This document shows, piece after piece, positions 22,201-33,319 of a stretch of DNA of 33,398 nt (positions within the stretch are counted from its first letter, which is position 1; each line of letters opens with the position of its first letter). This stretch comes from UBA1801 sp035353395 (lineage in GTDB: Bacteria > Acidobacteriota > Holophagae > Holophagales > Holophagaceae): assembly GCA_035353395.1 (NCBI GenBank), contig DAOPZL010000034.1:1-33398 (forward strand). Reading direction: 5' to 3'. The position numbers and the translations under genes were made by a program. Under the pieces are notes generated by a model. It ran no database searches, was not told where the DNA came from, and saw nothing but the letters and a program-made list of their open reading frames with translations.

Positions 22201-25200
22201 CCAGAGCCTGGGCGGCGGCGGCGGCAACGGCGGGATCTCCGTCAGCGGCTCCGTGTCCCTGGCGGGCACGGGCAGCGGGGCGGTCAGCATCGGCATCGGC
22301 GGCTCGGGCGGGGATGGCGGCGTTTCCGGGAAGGTCACCAACCGGATGACGGGGAACGTCTTCACCACAGGTTCCGATGCGTTCGGCGTGGCGGCCCAGT
22401 CCATCGGCGGCGGCGGCGGCAACGGCGGAATGAACGTCTCGGGCACGATCTCGGCGGCCAAGGACGGCGCCGGGGCGCTGGGCGTCGGCATCGGCGGTAC
22501 GGGCGGCGGCGGCGGCGACGCCAACGACGTGGACAACACCGTCACGGGCTATGTGCAGACCCTGGGTGACCACGCCACGGGCATCCTGGCGCAGAGCCTG
22601 GGCGGCGGCGGCGGCAACGGCGGCATGAACGTCACCGGCGTGCTGACGGCCGCGAAGACCGGGAGCGGCGGCCTCGCCGTGGGCGTGGGCGGCTTCGGCG
22701 GGGACGGCGGGAACGGGAAGGAAGTCGTGAACCATGTCACCGGCGGCGTCGTGACGACCGGGGACTATTCCGCCGGGATCGTCGCCCAGAGCCTGGGCGG
22801 CGGCGGCGGCAACGGCGGCCTGAACGTCTCCGGGGCCGTGAACCTCACCAAGGAGAACGGCGGAGCCCTGGGCGTGGGCATCGGTGGGTTCGGCGGCGGC
22901 GGCGGAGACGCCGGGAACGTGGCCAGCACCGTGGCCACGACGGCGGAGCACGCCCAGATCGGCACCACGGGGGACCATGCCTCGGCGGTCGTCGCCCAGT
23001 CCATCGGCGGGGGCGGCGGCAACGGCGGCATGAACGTCACCGGGGCGGTCAACTTGACCGGGAAGAACGGCGCGGCCATCGGCGTGGGGGTCGGCGGGTT
23101 CGGCGGCGGCGCGGGCGACGGCGGGAACGTGACCCTGGCCGTCACGGGCGACGTGGTCACCCTGGGCAACGATTCCAACGGGCTGCTGGCGCAGTCCATC
23201 GGCGGCGGCGGCGGCAACGGCGGCACGAACATCACGGGCTCCCTGGCCTTCACCAGCTCCAGCGGCGGCTCCTCCAAGACCGTCGCCGCCTCGATCGGGG
23301 TCGGCGGATTCGGAGGGGAAGGCGGCCAGGCAGGCTCGGTGGACGTGACCTACCGCGGCACGATCCAGGCCGTTCCCGGAACCGAAGGGACCGGTTCGCA
23401 CGGCCTCGCGGCGCAGTCCATCGGAGGCGGCGGCGGCAACGGCGGACTCGACGTGAGCGGCGGCCTCGCCTACGCAAGCGGCTCGGGGGACGCCTATGGG
23501 CTCATAGTCGGCGTGGGCGGTTACGGGGGCAAGGGCGGTGACGCCGGCTCGGTTTCCGTGGACGCGGCCGGTCCGAGCATCTCCGCCCGGGGCTCGGGTC
23601 ATTCCGCGATCCTGGCCCAGAGCCTCGGAGGGGGCGGCGGCAACGGCGGCACCAACGTGAGCGGCGGCATCGTCTCGGATTCCCCGCTGATCGTGGGCGT
23701 GGGCGGCTTCGGGGCCGACGCGGGCCTGGCCGGGGACGTCGCGGTCCGGTCGGCGACGAACCTCTACGCCTCGGCCGACAACACCGGCAAGACGCAGAGT
23801 TCCGCCGGCATCATGGCCCAGAGCCTGGGCGGGGGCGGCGGCAACGGCGCCCTGAACGTCAGCGGAGGCCTGTCCATCGCGAAGGAAAGCAGCGTGCCTT
23901 CCATCACCATCGGCATTGGCGGCTTCGGGGGCGCGGGGGCGGCCAGCGGCGACGTGACGGTCGACCATACGGGCAACGCCGTCACCTCCGGCAGCTGGGT
24001 CCACGGCGTCATGGCCCAGAGCATCGCCGGCGGCGGGGGCAACGGCGGCATGAACGTCAGCGGCGAGATCAACTGGGCCGACTCGAAGAACTCCGGCGGC
24101 AAGACGGACCTGTCCATCGTGGCCGGAATCGGCGGCAACGGCGGAGAGGGGGCCGACGCGGGCAACGTGGCGGTGACGGACAACGGCATCGTGGTCACGG
24201 ACGGCGACGAGGCCCGGGGCGTGGTCGCCCAGAGCATCGGCGGCGGCGGCGGCACCGGCGGCATGAACGTCACCGGCGTGTTCGCCAAGAACAGCTCCCC
24301 CATCTCCGTCGGCGTCGGCGGTTCGGGATCGGGCGGAGGGAACGCGGGTTCGGCCACCATCGTGCGCGGCGGAACCTCCCTCGCGTCCGGCATCGTGAGC
24401 ACCAACGGAGTCGGCGCCCATGCGGTCGAGGCGTCCAGCATCGGCGGCGGCGGCGGCGAGGCCGGGATGAACTTCATCGCCGGAGTCAGTCTCGCCGGCA
24501 GCAACAACACGGCATCCGGATTCGAAGCCCAGTTCGCCATCGGCGGATCGGGCGCGGAAGGGGGCGACGGCGGAGCGGCCCGGGTGACCAACTACAGCGA
24601 CATCGTGACGCAGAAGGACAACAGCCACGGCATCCTGTCCCAGTCCATCGGCGGCGGCGGCGGCAACGCCAACCTGAACCTGGCCGTCACGTACGAAGGG
24701 AAGAACGACAAGAACATGAGCTTCAACCTGGCTGTCGGAGGCGGCACGGGGAACGGCGGCGACGGGTCCACCTCGGACGTGGTCTCCGTGGGGAACATCG
24801 AGACCTCCGGCAAGGACTCCTTCGGGATCCTGTCCCAGTCCATCGGCGGCGGCGGCGGCAACACCGAGATGAGCATGGCCATCTCGCCCTTCTCCGGCAA
24901 CGGCGGGAGCCTCGGCGTCTCGATCGGCCGCAGGGGCGGAACCGGAGGCATCGGAGGAGACGTGAGCCTGTCCTCCACCGGCAACGTGATCACCCACGGC
25001 GACGGGTCCTTCGGCATGCTCGCCCAGTCGGTGGGCGCAGGAGGCGGGAACAGCTCCTCCACGTCCGTGTCCGCGAGCGCAGCGCAGGAGAACAAGGACC
25101 AGCCGGCCGAATCGGCCAGCCTCTCGGTGGGGCTCGAGGGCGGCGTCGGCGGCAAGGCCGGGCGGGTCGACCTGGACGCCCAGGGCTGGGTCATCACCGA

Positions 25201-28200
25201 GGGCGAAAACGCCCACGCCATCTTCGCCCAGAGCATCGGGGGCGGCGGGGGCAACGGCGGAAGCGCCAACACCTTCGGCATCTGGAACGCCCCGTCCCTG
25301 GCGCTCTCCGTCGGCGGCACCGGCGGCACAGGCGGCACCGGCGGCGCGGTCGACGTGGCCAGCAGCGCCCAGGTCCGCACCTACGGGGACGGCTCCCTGG
25401 GCATCCTCGCGCAGTCCATCGGCGGCGGGGGAGGCACCGGCGGCATGGCCACCTCCGGGGGCACCCGCTCCGCCTCCAGCGGCACGACGGTCAGCGTCGG
25501 CGGCGATGGCGGGGAGGGCAACACCGGCGGGACCGTCCACGTCGACAACAGCGGCGTGATCATCACCGACGGCGCCGGCTCCCACGGCCTGCTCGCCCAG
25601 AGCCTGGGCGGCGGCGGCGGCAACTCCGGCATGGCGGTCAACGCCTTCGTGTGGGGCGTCTCGGACAAGGCGGAACGCCTCGCGATCTCCGTGGGGGGCA
25701 CCGGCGGGACCGGCGCCTCGGCCGGAGACGTCACGGTCGTCAACACCGGCGGAATCGGCACGGCCCGGGAGAAGTCCGTCGGCATCTTCGCGCAGTCGGT
25801 CGGGGGCACCGGCGGGAATTCGGACGCCGTGATCACCGGTTCCCTGACCGGCAAGGGGGGGAACTCGTTCTCCGTCGGCATCGGGGGCAGCGGCGGGACC
25901 GGCGGGACCGGCGGGAACGTCTCGGTCTCCAACCTGAAGGGGGCGGGACCCGATTCGGGCAAGATCATCACCGAGGGCGAGGCCTCCATGGGCATCCTGG
26001 CGATGAGCGTCGGCGGCGGCGGCGGCACGGGCAGCACCACAGTGACCCTGAAGCGGACCTCCGGCGGCACCGGCTCGTCGGGCCCAGGATCCTGCAACTT
26101 CAGTCTGGGCGGGTCCGGGGGCGACGGCGGCACCGGCGGCAACGTCGATGTGGTCAACGAAGGCGCCATCCTCACCTACGGCAAGGGGGCCCACGGCATC
26201 CTCGCCGAGTCCGTCGGCGGAGGGGGCGGGAACGGAGGCCTGAGCCTCTCGGGCGAGCTCTCGCTCTCCAAGGAGAGCGCGGGAACGAACTGCTTCTATT
26301 CAGTCGGGGGCATGGGCGGCAACGGGAACATTTCCGGCGACGTCACCGTGGACAACACCGGCACCATCGAGGTCTACGGGCAGAAGGCCTACGGCATCTA
26401 CGCCCAGAGCGTCGGCGGCGGCGGGGGCGACGGCGGCGCAGCCATCTCGCTTTCCCGGAACCTCCTGAAGAACCCCAAGACGGACCTGAAGTCGGCCGCG
26501 ACGAACATCGCGGTCGGGGGCATCGGCGGGAGCGGGGCGGACAGCGGCGACGTGCAGGTCGACCACTCGGGCACGATCATCTCCCACGGCAGCGATTCGT
26601 ACGGCATCTTCGCCCAGTCGGTGGGCGGGGGCGGAGGCAGCTTCGGCTACTCCCTCACCAATCCAGCCTGGATGGCCGTCACCGACGGCGGTGCGGGTTT
26701 CATCAACACCGTCCTGGGCGGAAGCTCCAAAGGCACGGCCGGGGCCGTGACCGTCCATGCCACCGGCGACATCGTCATGCTGGGCGACAACAGCTTGGCC
26801 CAGTTCAGCCAGTCGGTGAACGGCGGCGGCGGCAAGGTCGACCTCTTCCTCGACTTCAGCCAGCAGGCCGCGGAACTGGACGACAACGGCGTCGAGATCC
26901 CGCCCCACGACGGGACCACCCTCGAGAAGGCGAAGGCCTGGGTCAAGTCGAAGATCGAGCTCGGCGCGAACGCCCTCGAGGGCGCCATCGCCAGCAAGAT
27001 CGACCTGACGCAGATCGGCGATCTCTATACCGCCGGCAAGAACGCCCTGGGCGCTCTGATCCAGTCGATCGGCGGCGGCGGGGGCAGCGACCACACCGAA
27101 ATCCAGGTCGATTCCCTGGCCCAGGTCGATCTCGAGATGGCCCTGGGCGGGAAGGACTCCTCCGGCAACGGCGGGGGCGACATCCTGCAGCTCCGCACGG
27201 GCGACATCGGAACTTCCGGGGACCAGTCGTCGGGCCTCGGCGTCCAGTCGATCGGCGGCGGCGGGGGGAACCTAACGGTCAACGTGAGCCGAGTCCCCGC
27301 GCCTTCCGGGCTCCAGGCCGCGGCCAAGTCGAGCGAGGCCCTCGCAGCCTCGGACCCGGATCCCGGCACCTTCGGCCTGACCCGGCTGGGGGCGAGCGGA
27401 GGGACCTCCAACGACGGCGGCGACCTCGACCTGGTCTACTCCGGCGGTGTGAGCACCCTCGGGAAGCGGGCCTACGGCCTGATCGCCCAGAGCATCGGCG
27501 GAGGCGGAGGCAAGGTGGACCTGTCCGGCTTCAGCGGACTCCAGGTGGACCTGGGCGGCCAAGACGGCGCTTCGGGCAACGGCGGCGACCTGTCCCTTTC
27601 CAACACAGGCTCCGTCTTCACCCGGGGCCAGATGGCCCACGGCATCGTCCTGCAATCCATCGGAGGCGGGGGCGGGGCTGTGCTCACGGATACGGATGCC
27701 AGCCATGTCGAGGTCGTGACCCACTCCGACAACACCGGGAACGGCGGGGACATCCAGCTCGCGCAGACCGGCGACGTCGTCGTGCTGGGCGACCAGTCGA
27801 TCGGCATCCTCGCCCAGAGTCTCGGCGGCGGCGGCGGGATCGTGGACCGGGTCTTCGCCGACACCGCCGGCGGGGCCGGGACGTCGGGCAATGTCTCCCT
27901 CGGCATCGACGGCGACGTGCTCGCCCTCGGGGACCAGGGGATCGGCATCCTGGCCCAGTCGCGCGGCGCCGGCGGACAGGGAGACATCTCCCTCGAGCTG
28001 GCGGACGGCAACCTGGTCTACTTCGGCTCGGACGGCGAAGGCGTGCATATCTCCGGCGGCGCAGACAACCTCTTCCTGAACCACGGCGAGCTCGTCGGGA
28101 AGGACTGGATGCGCGGATGGGCCGTACGGGCGGAGGAAGGCAACGACCTGGTCGAGAACACCGGTTCGCTGTTCGGGCAGGTCGATCTCGGGATGGGCGC

Positions 28201-29719
28201 CAACCGGTTCGTGAACGCCGAGGAAGGCCTGCTCGCTCCGGGATACCGGTTCCTGCTCGGAGATCCACGGAACCTGTTGATCAACGACGGGACCATGATG
28301 CCTGGCTACATGGGCGCCGCCCAGCACACCAGGATGACGGGGAGCTTCACCCAGAGCTCGACCGGGAAGACCTTCGCCGAGCTGGATTTCGGCAGCGATG
28401 TCCTGGACCAGATCCACATGACGGGCTCCGCCAGCCTGGCCGGGCGCGTGGACGTGTCGCTCCTGAATCCGCAGGTGATCCCCATCGGTCATTTCCGGAA
28501 GTATCTCTTCCTCGCGGACCACGGCGTCACCGACAACGGGATGGTGCTGACCACCGCGCCGTCCGTGGTGATCACCTACAAGCTGCTCTATCCCGATCCC
28601 TATGAAGCCGTCCTCGACTACAACGTCGACTTCTCTCCGGACGGCGCCCTGGGGGTGAACCTGCGGGAAGTGGGCGACTACTTCAACCGCATCCAGATGG
28701 CGGGGAGTTCCCCGGCGCTGGCGGCGACGGTCGTCAAGTTGCTCTACGAGCCGACCCTCACGGACTACCGGTTCGCACTGTCGCAGATGTCGCCCGACTT
28801 CTACGGCGAGCAGCAGGCCAGCCTGATCCGCGGCAGCCAGAGCTTCGGGCGGCTGCTGGAGGACGGCGGCCGCTTCCGGTTCGGCGAGGACGGCCGGTAC
28901 TTCTGGATGGACCTCAGCCGGGAGGACAGCCTCCACGCGGCCTTCGACGACTACAAGAAAGTGACCTCGGTCGCCGAGCGGGCCGCCCTTGGGCTCGAGC
29001 GGGACCACGGCAAGTGGACGTTCGGAGCCGGGTTCGAGCACGAAGAGAACTCCGCGAGCGGATACTCGGGGCGATGGGATGCGAACGGATCCACCAACGG
29101 AATCGGCTTGGTCGCCAAGTACCGTTCCGGCAGCACGGAGTTCGCCGGAAGCCTCTCCTACAGCCGGAGCCGGATGTGCACCACCCGGACCGGGCAGGTG
29201 GTCGATCCCTTCACGACGAACCTCCACCGGAACCTGGAGGCCGTCTCGGCCATGGTGAAGGCGTCCCGGAACCTCGAGTTCGGCAATGCCTACCTGAGAC
29301 CCAGGCTGGATCTCGGATGGACAAGCCTGACGGGCGGACAAGGGACGGAGAGGAACGGCGGGCCCACCAGCCTGGTGCTCGAGAGCCGCGACGAGGACCA
29401 CCTGTGGTGGAAGCCGAGCCTGGAGCTGGGGAGCCTGCTGTCCCTGGACTCGGGTTCCAAGCTGCTCTTCCGCGGCGGGCTGGGCTACCAGCACTACCTG
29501 ACCGGCCGGAACACCTGCGTGAGGGCAGGCTTCACGGGTTCGCCCGCGGGCGTCCCGCCGATGGAAGTGCCCATCGAGCTGGGTCCTTCCTGGCAAGGGT
29601 TCGTGGGCGTCGACCTGCTCACGAGCGGCGACTTCCTTACCGGCCTGAGGTACACCCGGACGCTCCAGGATCATTACCAGTCCCATCAGGTAGGCCTGAA
29701 GTTGAGCGCCCGCTTCTGA
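16239..29719 (+). CDS. Giant Gly-rich type Va autotransporter adhesin-like protein (reading frame interrupted only by an assembly gap)
   Basis: Translation starts at the ATG at 16239 (GGGGAGG 6 nt upstream). Residues 1-61 are a long signal peptide: a basic, extended N-region, then the core WLTAGLAFLVVLCLNLGL, with cleavage probably after LGA. The passenger contains about 54 degenerate repeats of about 64 residues (residues about 405-3855), each with a core like GILAQSIGGGGGNGG; then a linker and a C-terminal autotransporter barrel (about 4150-4441) ending in ARF, the terminal Phe expected for Bam recognition. The frame shifts across 100 N at 18670-18769. Removing the N run and one copy of the 55-bp flanking duplicate (155 nt) restores one frame of 4441 codons plus a stop. 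The protein should be surface-exposed or released; adhesion or biofilm function is inference. The two raw frames should not be annotated as separate genes. Confidence 0.9.
18615..18669 (+). repeat. 55-bp duplicate flanking the assembly gap, left copy
   Basis: This 55-nt sequence, starting GCCGTGGGCACCTTCGACGG, is identical to 18770-18824. It abuts the N run exactly and encodes AVGTFDGTGNLVSTGFSG. A length of exactly 55 matches a common maximum de Bruijn k-mer, so it is probably a contig-end overlap rather than a biological repeat. Confidence 0.9.
18670..18769. other. Assembly gap of 100 N
   Basis: The run is exactly 100 unknown bases inside the autotransporter gene, the conventional size for a scaffold gap of unknown length. 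Flanking sequences are identical for 55 nt. Collapsing the gap plus one duplicate restores the reading frame. Confidence 0.99.
18770..18824 (+). repeat. 55-bp duplicate flanking the assembly gap, right copy
   Basis: Identical to 18615-18669. After it the coding frame continues as AIETHGDRSTGFLAQSVGGG, the next passenger repeat. The offset between copies is 155 nt (two modulo three), which accounts for the apparent frameshift. Confidence 0.9.
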
Positions 29720-29899
29720 CGCCGCCCGCAGATGCCCTCTGCGCCGGCGACAGGACGAGGGAACGGAGGGCGGGATCGCGCATGACCGGCGCGGTCCCGC
29801 TCGTACGTGCCCGAGGTCGAAGGGGTCTTCCGTTTCCCCGGACGGCGGAGGTCCCGCGGGCGGCCGATCCCCCCGACGAGGATCCGGCTCCCGGCCTTC

Positions 29900-29915
29900 A
29901 TGACAAAATTGTCAT
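29900..29915. promoter_or_regulatory. Palindrome, candidate operator upstream of the glycosyltransferase genes
   Basis: ATGACAAAATTGTCAT has two perfect 7-bp arms (ATGACAA and TTGTCAT) around AA and stands out as AT-rich in a GC-rich spacer. TTGTCA within it could be a -35 element, but no good -10 follows at 17 nt (TGTTCC). It is about 110 nt before the first glycosyltransferase start. Confidence 0.4.
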
Positions 29916-29962
29916 GTCCGGGTCACGGAATTGTTCCCCGGCCTCGCCGATGCTCTCTATCT

Positions 29963-29998
29963 GGACCGGACCGGGGACGCGTGTCCCCGGTCCGGTCC
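29963..29998 (+). terminator. Strong GC-rich hairpin (terminator-like, no T-tract)
   Basis: The arms GGACCGGACCGGGGAC and GTCCCCGGTCCGGTCC are perfect complements of 16 bp around the loop GCGT. It ends 24 nt before the first glycosyltransferase ATG. No U-run follows in either direction, so it may be a factor-assisted terminator for the autotransporter, an RNA-stability element or a translation-controlling structure. Confidence 0.45.
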
Positions 29999-30022
29999 AT
30001 GACGCGACAACGGAGAGGCTCC

Positions 30023-31690
30023 ATGCGCCGGACGATCCTGAACAGCAGCAGGTGGCCCGCCATCCTGCTGTGCCTCTGGATGATTTCCATCATCGGGATC
30101 CGCTCGATCCCGCTGGAGACCCACGAAGTCTTCGTCCTCCAGACCACCCGGGAGATGGCGGCGAAGGGGGACTGGGTGCTTCCGAGCTTCAACTACGAGC
30201 CGCGCCTCCAGAAGCCGCCGTTCAACTACTGGGCGACGGAAGCGGTCTCCAGCCTGGATCCCTTCAGCGAGGATGCCCAGGTCTGGCACGGCCGGTTCGT
30301 CTCGCTCCTGGCCAGCCTGGTGATGGTGATGGCCACCTACTTCGCCGGGAAGGCGTTCTTCGGCCCCGCCACGGGGAAGCTGGCCTCCCTGATGCTGCTG
30401 AGCATGCAGGGCTACATCGGCCTCTCCCACAGCGCCCGGCCGGATTTCCTCTACTCGGCGTTCAGCGTCCTGAGCCTGTTCGCGTGGGTCCTGGCCTGGA
30501 AGGCGGAGGACGGGACCTGGCGCCAGCGGGGATGGGCCTGGTCCGGATGGATCCTGGCCGGGCTGGCCACCTTGACCAAGGGGCCGCAGGCGCCCCTGGT
30601 GTTCCTGGCCGGCATGCTCGCGTTCCTGCTCGCCGGGCCGGACCGCAGGCGGGCCGCGAAGGTGCTCCGGCCCTTCTCGGGGCCAGCCCTCCTCCTGCTG
30701 CTGGTCCTCCCCTGGTGGCTGCTGCTCCAGCGGCAGCTCTCCACCCTGGGCGTGGACATCCAGAAGACCCAGCTCTCGGGATCCCTGCTGGCGAACCTGG
30801 CGGGCTGGAAGGAGATCCTGAGCGGCTACTACCTCTGGACGCTGCTGGGGCTGATGCTGCCCTTCAGCCTGATGCTCCCGTTCCTGGCCCGAGGCTTCCG
30901 GAAGGGGGGGGGCGGCGCGGACCGGACGGTCCGGCTCCTGCTGGCCGCCTGCGTCAGCCTCCTGATCGTCTTCACCCTCGGAGGCCACTACCGGAAGCAC
31001 TACATGCTGCCGCTCCTCCCGCTGCTGTCCCTCCTCCTGGCCCGCGCGGTGGAAGCCGGGGCCCATGCCGCGGTGTCCGCCAGGCTCAAGCGCGGGTTCA
31101 CGATCGCGTTCGCGGTCGTCGCCGCCGTCTGCGCGGGGCTGATCCTGCGCGAGAAGGCCTACGCCTCCCTGGCCTGGATCCTCCTGAACGCCGCCCTGGT
31201 CTGGCTGCTCCTCCGGCATGAACTCGGACAGGAAGGGTGGCCGGAGCGGCCGATGACCTCCGAGCTGGCCAGGGCCTCGGCCGCCGTCGCCATCCTCACG
31301 ACGGGCATCCTGGCCTTCCTCCCGATGGCTGTCGTCCGCTGGCGGAGGGCCGAGCAGGGATTCGCAGAATCGGTGGGCCGCACGCTCCAGCCGGACGACC
31401 TGATCGTCCAGTGGCGGGTCGACGAGGCGATCCTGCCGTTCTACGCCAGGCGGCCGGTCCAGGAATTCGGCGAACGGGAGGCCCTGGAGGCCTTCTACGC
31501 CCGGAACCATCCCGCCCACGCGATCTACGCGGTCCTTCCCCGCGCGGAGCTGGCGGGCTTCTCCCGGATCTTCGACCACCAGGTCCTCCGGACCGTGAAG
31601 CGGGCCCGCCACCCGGAAGACGACCTCGCCTTCGTCAGGCTGACCGGCCTCCGCGATTCGACGGCTGCCGCGAGCGGGAAGAGCGGATAG
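30023..31690 (+). CDS. GT83 (ArnT/PMT-like) membrane glycosyltransferase 1
   Basis: This 555-residue polytopic protein has a short N-terminus, a first membrane helix (AILLCLWMISIIGIRSI) and the first periplasmic loop ETHEVFVLQTTREMAA, corresponding to the RDEGRY region of ArnT-type enzymes, then KPPFNYW and LTKGPQAPL, also typical of the family. About ten more hydrophobic segments follow, then a soluble C-terminal domain (about 440-555). GT83 enzymes transfer a sugar from undecaprenyl phosphate to lipid A, another glycan or protein at the periplasmic face. The acidic loop differs from the classic DE pair (ETHE). GGAGAGG precedes the ATG at 30023; an in-frame ATG at 29999 is possible but lies across the hairpin. 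It is 50 nt upstream of a paralogue. Confidence 0.9.
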   Translation: MRRTILNSSRWPAILLCLWMISIIGIRSIPLETHEVFVLQTTREMAAKGDWVLPSFNYEPRLQKPPFNYWATEAVSSLDPFSEDAQVWHGRFVSLLASLVMVMATYFAGKAFFGPATGKLASLMLLSMQGYIGLSHSARPDFLYSAFSVLSLFAWVLAWKAEDGTWRQRGWAWSGWILAGLATLTKGPQAPLVFLAGMLAFLLAGPDRRRAAKVLRPFSGPALLLLLVLPWWLLLQRQLSTLGVDIQKTQLSGSLLANLAGWKEILSGYYLWTLLGLMLPFSLMLPFLARGFRKGGGGADRTVRLLLAACVSLLIVFTLGGHYRKHYMLPLLPLLSLLLARAVEAGAHAAVSARLKRGFTIAFAVVAAVCAGLILREKAYASLAWILLNAALVWLLLRHELGQEGWPERPMTSELARASAAVAILTTGILAFLPMAVVRWRRAEQGFAESVGRTLQPDDLIVQWRVDEAILPFYARRPVQEFGEREALEAFYARNHPAHAIYAVLPRAELAGFSRIFDHQVLRTVKRARHPEDDLAFVRLTGLRDSTAAASGKSG

Positions 31691-31740
31691 ATCATGAAGG
31701 CCACTTTCCCGATGGACCTCCATGAAGCAAGGATCACGGC

Positions 31741-33273
31741 ATGAGGCCGGATGACCGGTCCCGGCGCTGCGGCGCCATCGGCCGGAGGGCCCGCGGCCTC
31801 GCGCTGGTCCTCGCGGTCCTGGGCTTCGCCCTGCTCTTCCAGGGATCCCGCGGACTTTGGGAGCGGGACGAGGGTCGCTACACGGACGTCGCGGTCCAGA
31901 TGCTCCGGAACAAGGACTTCCTGATCCCGGCGTTCAACGACGAGTTCCCGCACCTCACCAAGCCCCCCCTGACCTACTGGGCCCTCGCGGGAGGCCTGGC
32001 CGCCCTGGGGCGGAACGAATGGGGAGCCCGCCTGCCCAACGCCCTGGCCTTCGCGGCGACCCTCTTCGTGCTGTACGGCCTGGCGCGGAGGATCACGCCG
32101 GACCGGGCCTGGCTGCCCCCGGTCATCTACGCCACCTCCCTCCTGCCCTTCACGGCGGCCAACATCGTCACCACGGACACGCTGCTCACGCTCTGGGAGG
32201 CCTTGGCGGCGCTGGGGTTCGTGGAGTGGTGGTGCCGGGAGGACGGCTTCGGGAGGAAGGCATCCAGCTTCCTCATGTGGCTGTCCTTCGGGCTGGCGTT
32301 CCTCACCAAGGGGCCGCCCGGGCTGCTGCCCCTTGCGGCGTTCCTCGTCTTCGCGGGGATCGTCCGGGGCAGGAAGGGGCTGACGGGGCTCCTTCAGCCT
32401 GCCGGCCTGCTCGCCTTCGCGCTCGTGGGCCTCGGCTGGTACGCGGCGGTGGCCGCGGCGAGGCCGGGCGTCCTGTCCTACTGGCTGCGCGACGAGGTCG
32501 TGGCCCGGGTGGCCTCGGACGTCCACCACCGGAACCCGCAGTGGTACAAGCCCTTCATCATCTACCTCCCCGTGCTCGGCTTCGGCTGCTTCCCGTGGGT
32601 CCTGCCCCTCGCCCGGGGGGCGCGCCGGGTCTCGCGCCTGCGCTCGCGGGCGGCCTGGAGCCGGAAGCTCCGGGAAGATCCCTGGGCCGTCTTCCTGGGC
32701 CTCTGGTTCCTCCTGCCGCTGGGCGTCTTCTTCGCCAGTTCCTCGCGGCTGCCGCTCTACGTCCTGCCCCTGGCCCCTCCCCTGGCCCTGGCCGTCGGCA
32801 GATGGGTCGTCCTGCCCCTGCGCCGGCAGGTCGAGCTTCCCCTCCTCGCCGCCTGGATCGTCGTGCTGCTGGCCGGGAAGTACGTGGGATCGAAGGTCCC
32901 CTACGCGATGGACAGCCGGGCGCTGTCCCGGGCCGTCGCCGCCGCAGTGCAGCCCCTCCCGAAGGAGGTCCTCTTCGCCGACACGGAGCCCTCCTGGGGC
33001 CTGAGTCTCTACCTCGGCTGCGAAGTCGAGCGCGTGTTCACGGGACCCGCCGCGCCCAAGGGGGAGGTCGACCCCGGGGAGCCCCTCGCGGAGGAGTTGC
33101 GGGATGCCGAACCGGGCACCCTCCTCCTCGTGGCGCGAAAGAAGGAAGCCGGACTGCGGGAAGCCTGCAGGAGGCTGGGGCGCGAGGTCCGGCCGGCCGG
33201 CGGCCACTCGACCTGGAGCTTCCTGTCCGTCACTGTAGGGAAGGCCGCGCCCACCCCCGAAGGACACCCATGA
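31741..33273 (+). CDS. GT83 (ArnT/PMT-like) membrane glycosyltransferase 2
   Basis: This 510-residue protein has the canonical loop LWERDEGRYTDVAVQML after the first helix, then HLTKPPLTYWALAGG and FLTKGPPGLLPL, as in ArnT-type undecaprenyl-phosphate-sugar transferases. There are about eleven hydrophobic segments, and the C-terminal part (about 400-510) is a small soluble domain. AAGGA lies before the ATG at 31741. It is more canonical than the preceding GT83 gene, and the two probably modify related acceptors with different sugars or acceptor preferences. Substrate and acceptor (lipid A, O-glycan or protein) cannot be told from the sequence. Confidence 0.92.
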   Translation: MRPDDRSRRCGAIGRRARGLALVLAVLGFALLFQGSRGLWERDEGRYTDVAVQMLRNKDFLIPAFNDEFPHLTKPPLTYWALAGGLAALGRNEWGARLPNALAFAATLFVLYGLARRITPDRAWLPPVIYATSLLPFTAANIVTTDTLLTLWEALAALGFVEWWCREDGFGRKASSFLMWLSFGLAFLTKGPPGLLPLAAFLVFAGIVRGRKGLTGLLQPAGLLAFALVGLGWYAAVAAARPGVLSYWLRDEVVARVASDVHHRNPQWYKPFIIYLPVLGFGCFPWVLPLARGARRVSRLRSRAAWSRKLREDPWAVFLGLWFLLPLGVFFASSSRLPLYVLPLAPPLALAVGRWVVLPLRRQVELPLLAAWIVVLLAGKYVGSKVPYAMDSRALSRAVAAAVQPLPKEVLFADTEPSWGLSLYLGCEVERVFTGPAAPKGEVDPGEPLAEELRDAEPGTLLLVARKKEAGLREACRRLGREVRPAGGHSTWSFLSVTVGKAAPTPEGHP

Positions 33274-33319
33274 TACGACCCCCTTGCCAGGCCCCCCCGA
33301 TGGATTCCAGGAACATCCC

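Larger units (their letters stand above)
17450..27990 (+). repeat. Tandem degenerate repeats in the autotransporter passenger
   Basis: About 54 copies of a unit averaging about 190 nt encode the core (S/A)xG(I/L/V)xAQS(I/V/L)GGGGGNGG. Seven copies lie before the assembly gap and 47 after it. Early and central copies are the most regular (NGGFNV or NGGFDV after the Gly run); copies after about 24400 lose the NGG and vary in length. The GGC-rich Gly codons make long open frames on all strands here. Confidence 0.9.
29720..30022. other. Intergenic region between the autotransporter and the glycosyltransferases
   Basis: These 303 nt hold no convincing gene. They contain a 16-nt perfect dyad at 29900-29915 and a very stable hairpin at 29963-29998, described separately. 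No hairpin followed by a T-tract is seen directly after the autotransporter stop, so its terminator is not obvious. Confidence 0.6.

Noticed and set aside
18515..26194. 2559-codon open frame on the minus strand, and many shorter Pro-rich or Arg-rich frames opposite and beside the autotransporter
   Set aside because: They are by-products of GGC-rich repeat codons, which lack stops when read in other frames. They also run through the N gap, have low-complexity Ala/Asp/Pro composition and no ribosome-binding sites or domains.
17000..28000. CRISPR-like regular spacing in the repeat region
   Set aside because: Periodicity is about 190 nt of in-frame coding repeats with no short identical direct repeats and unique spacers.
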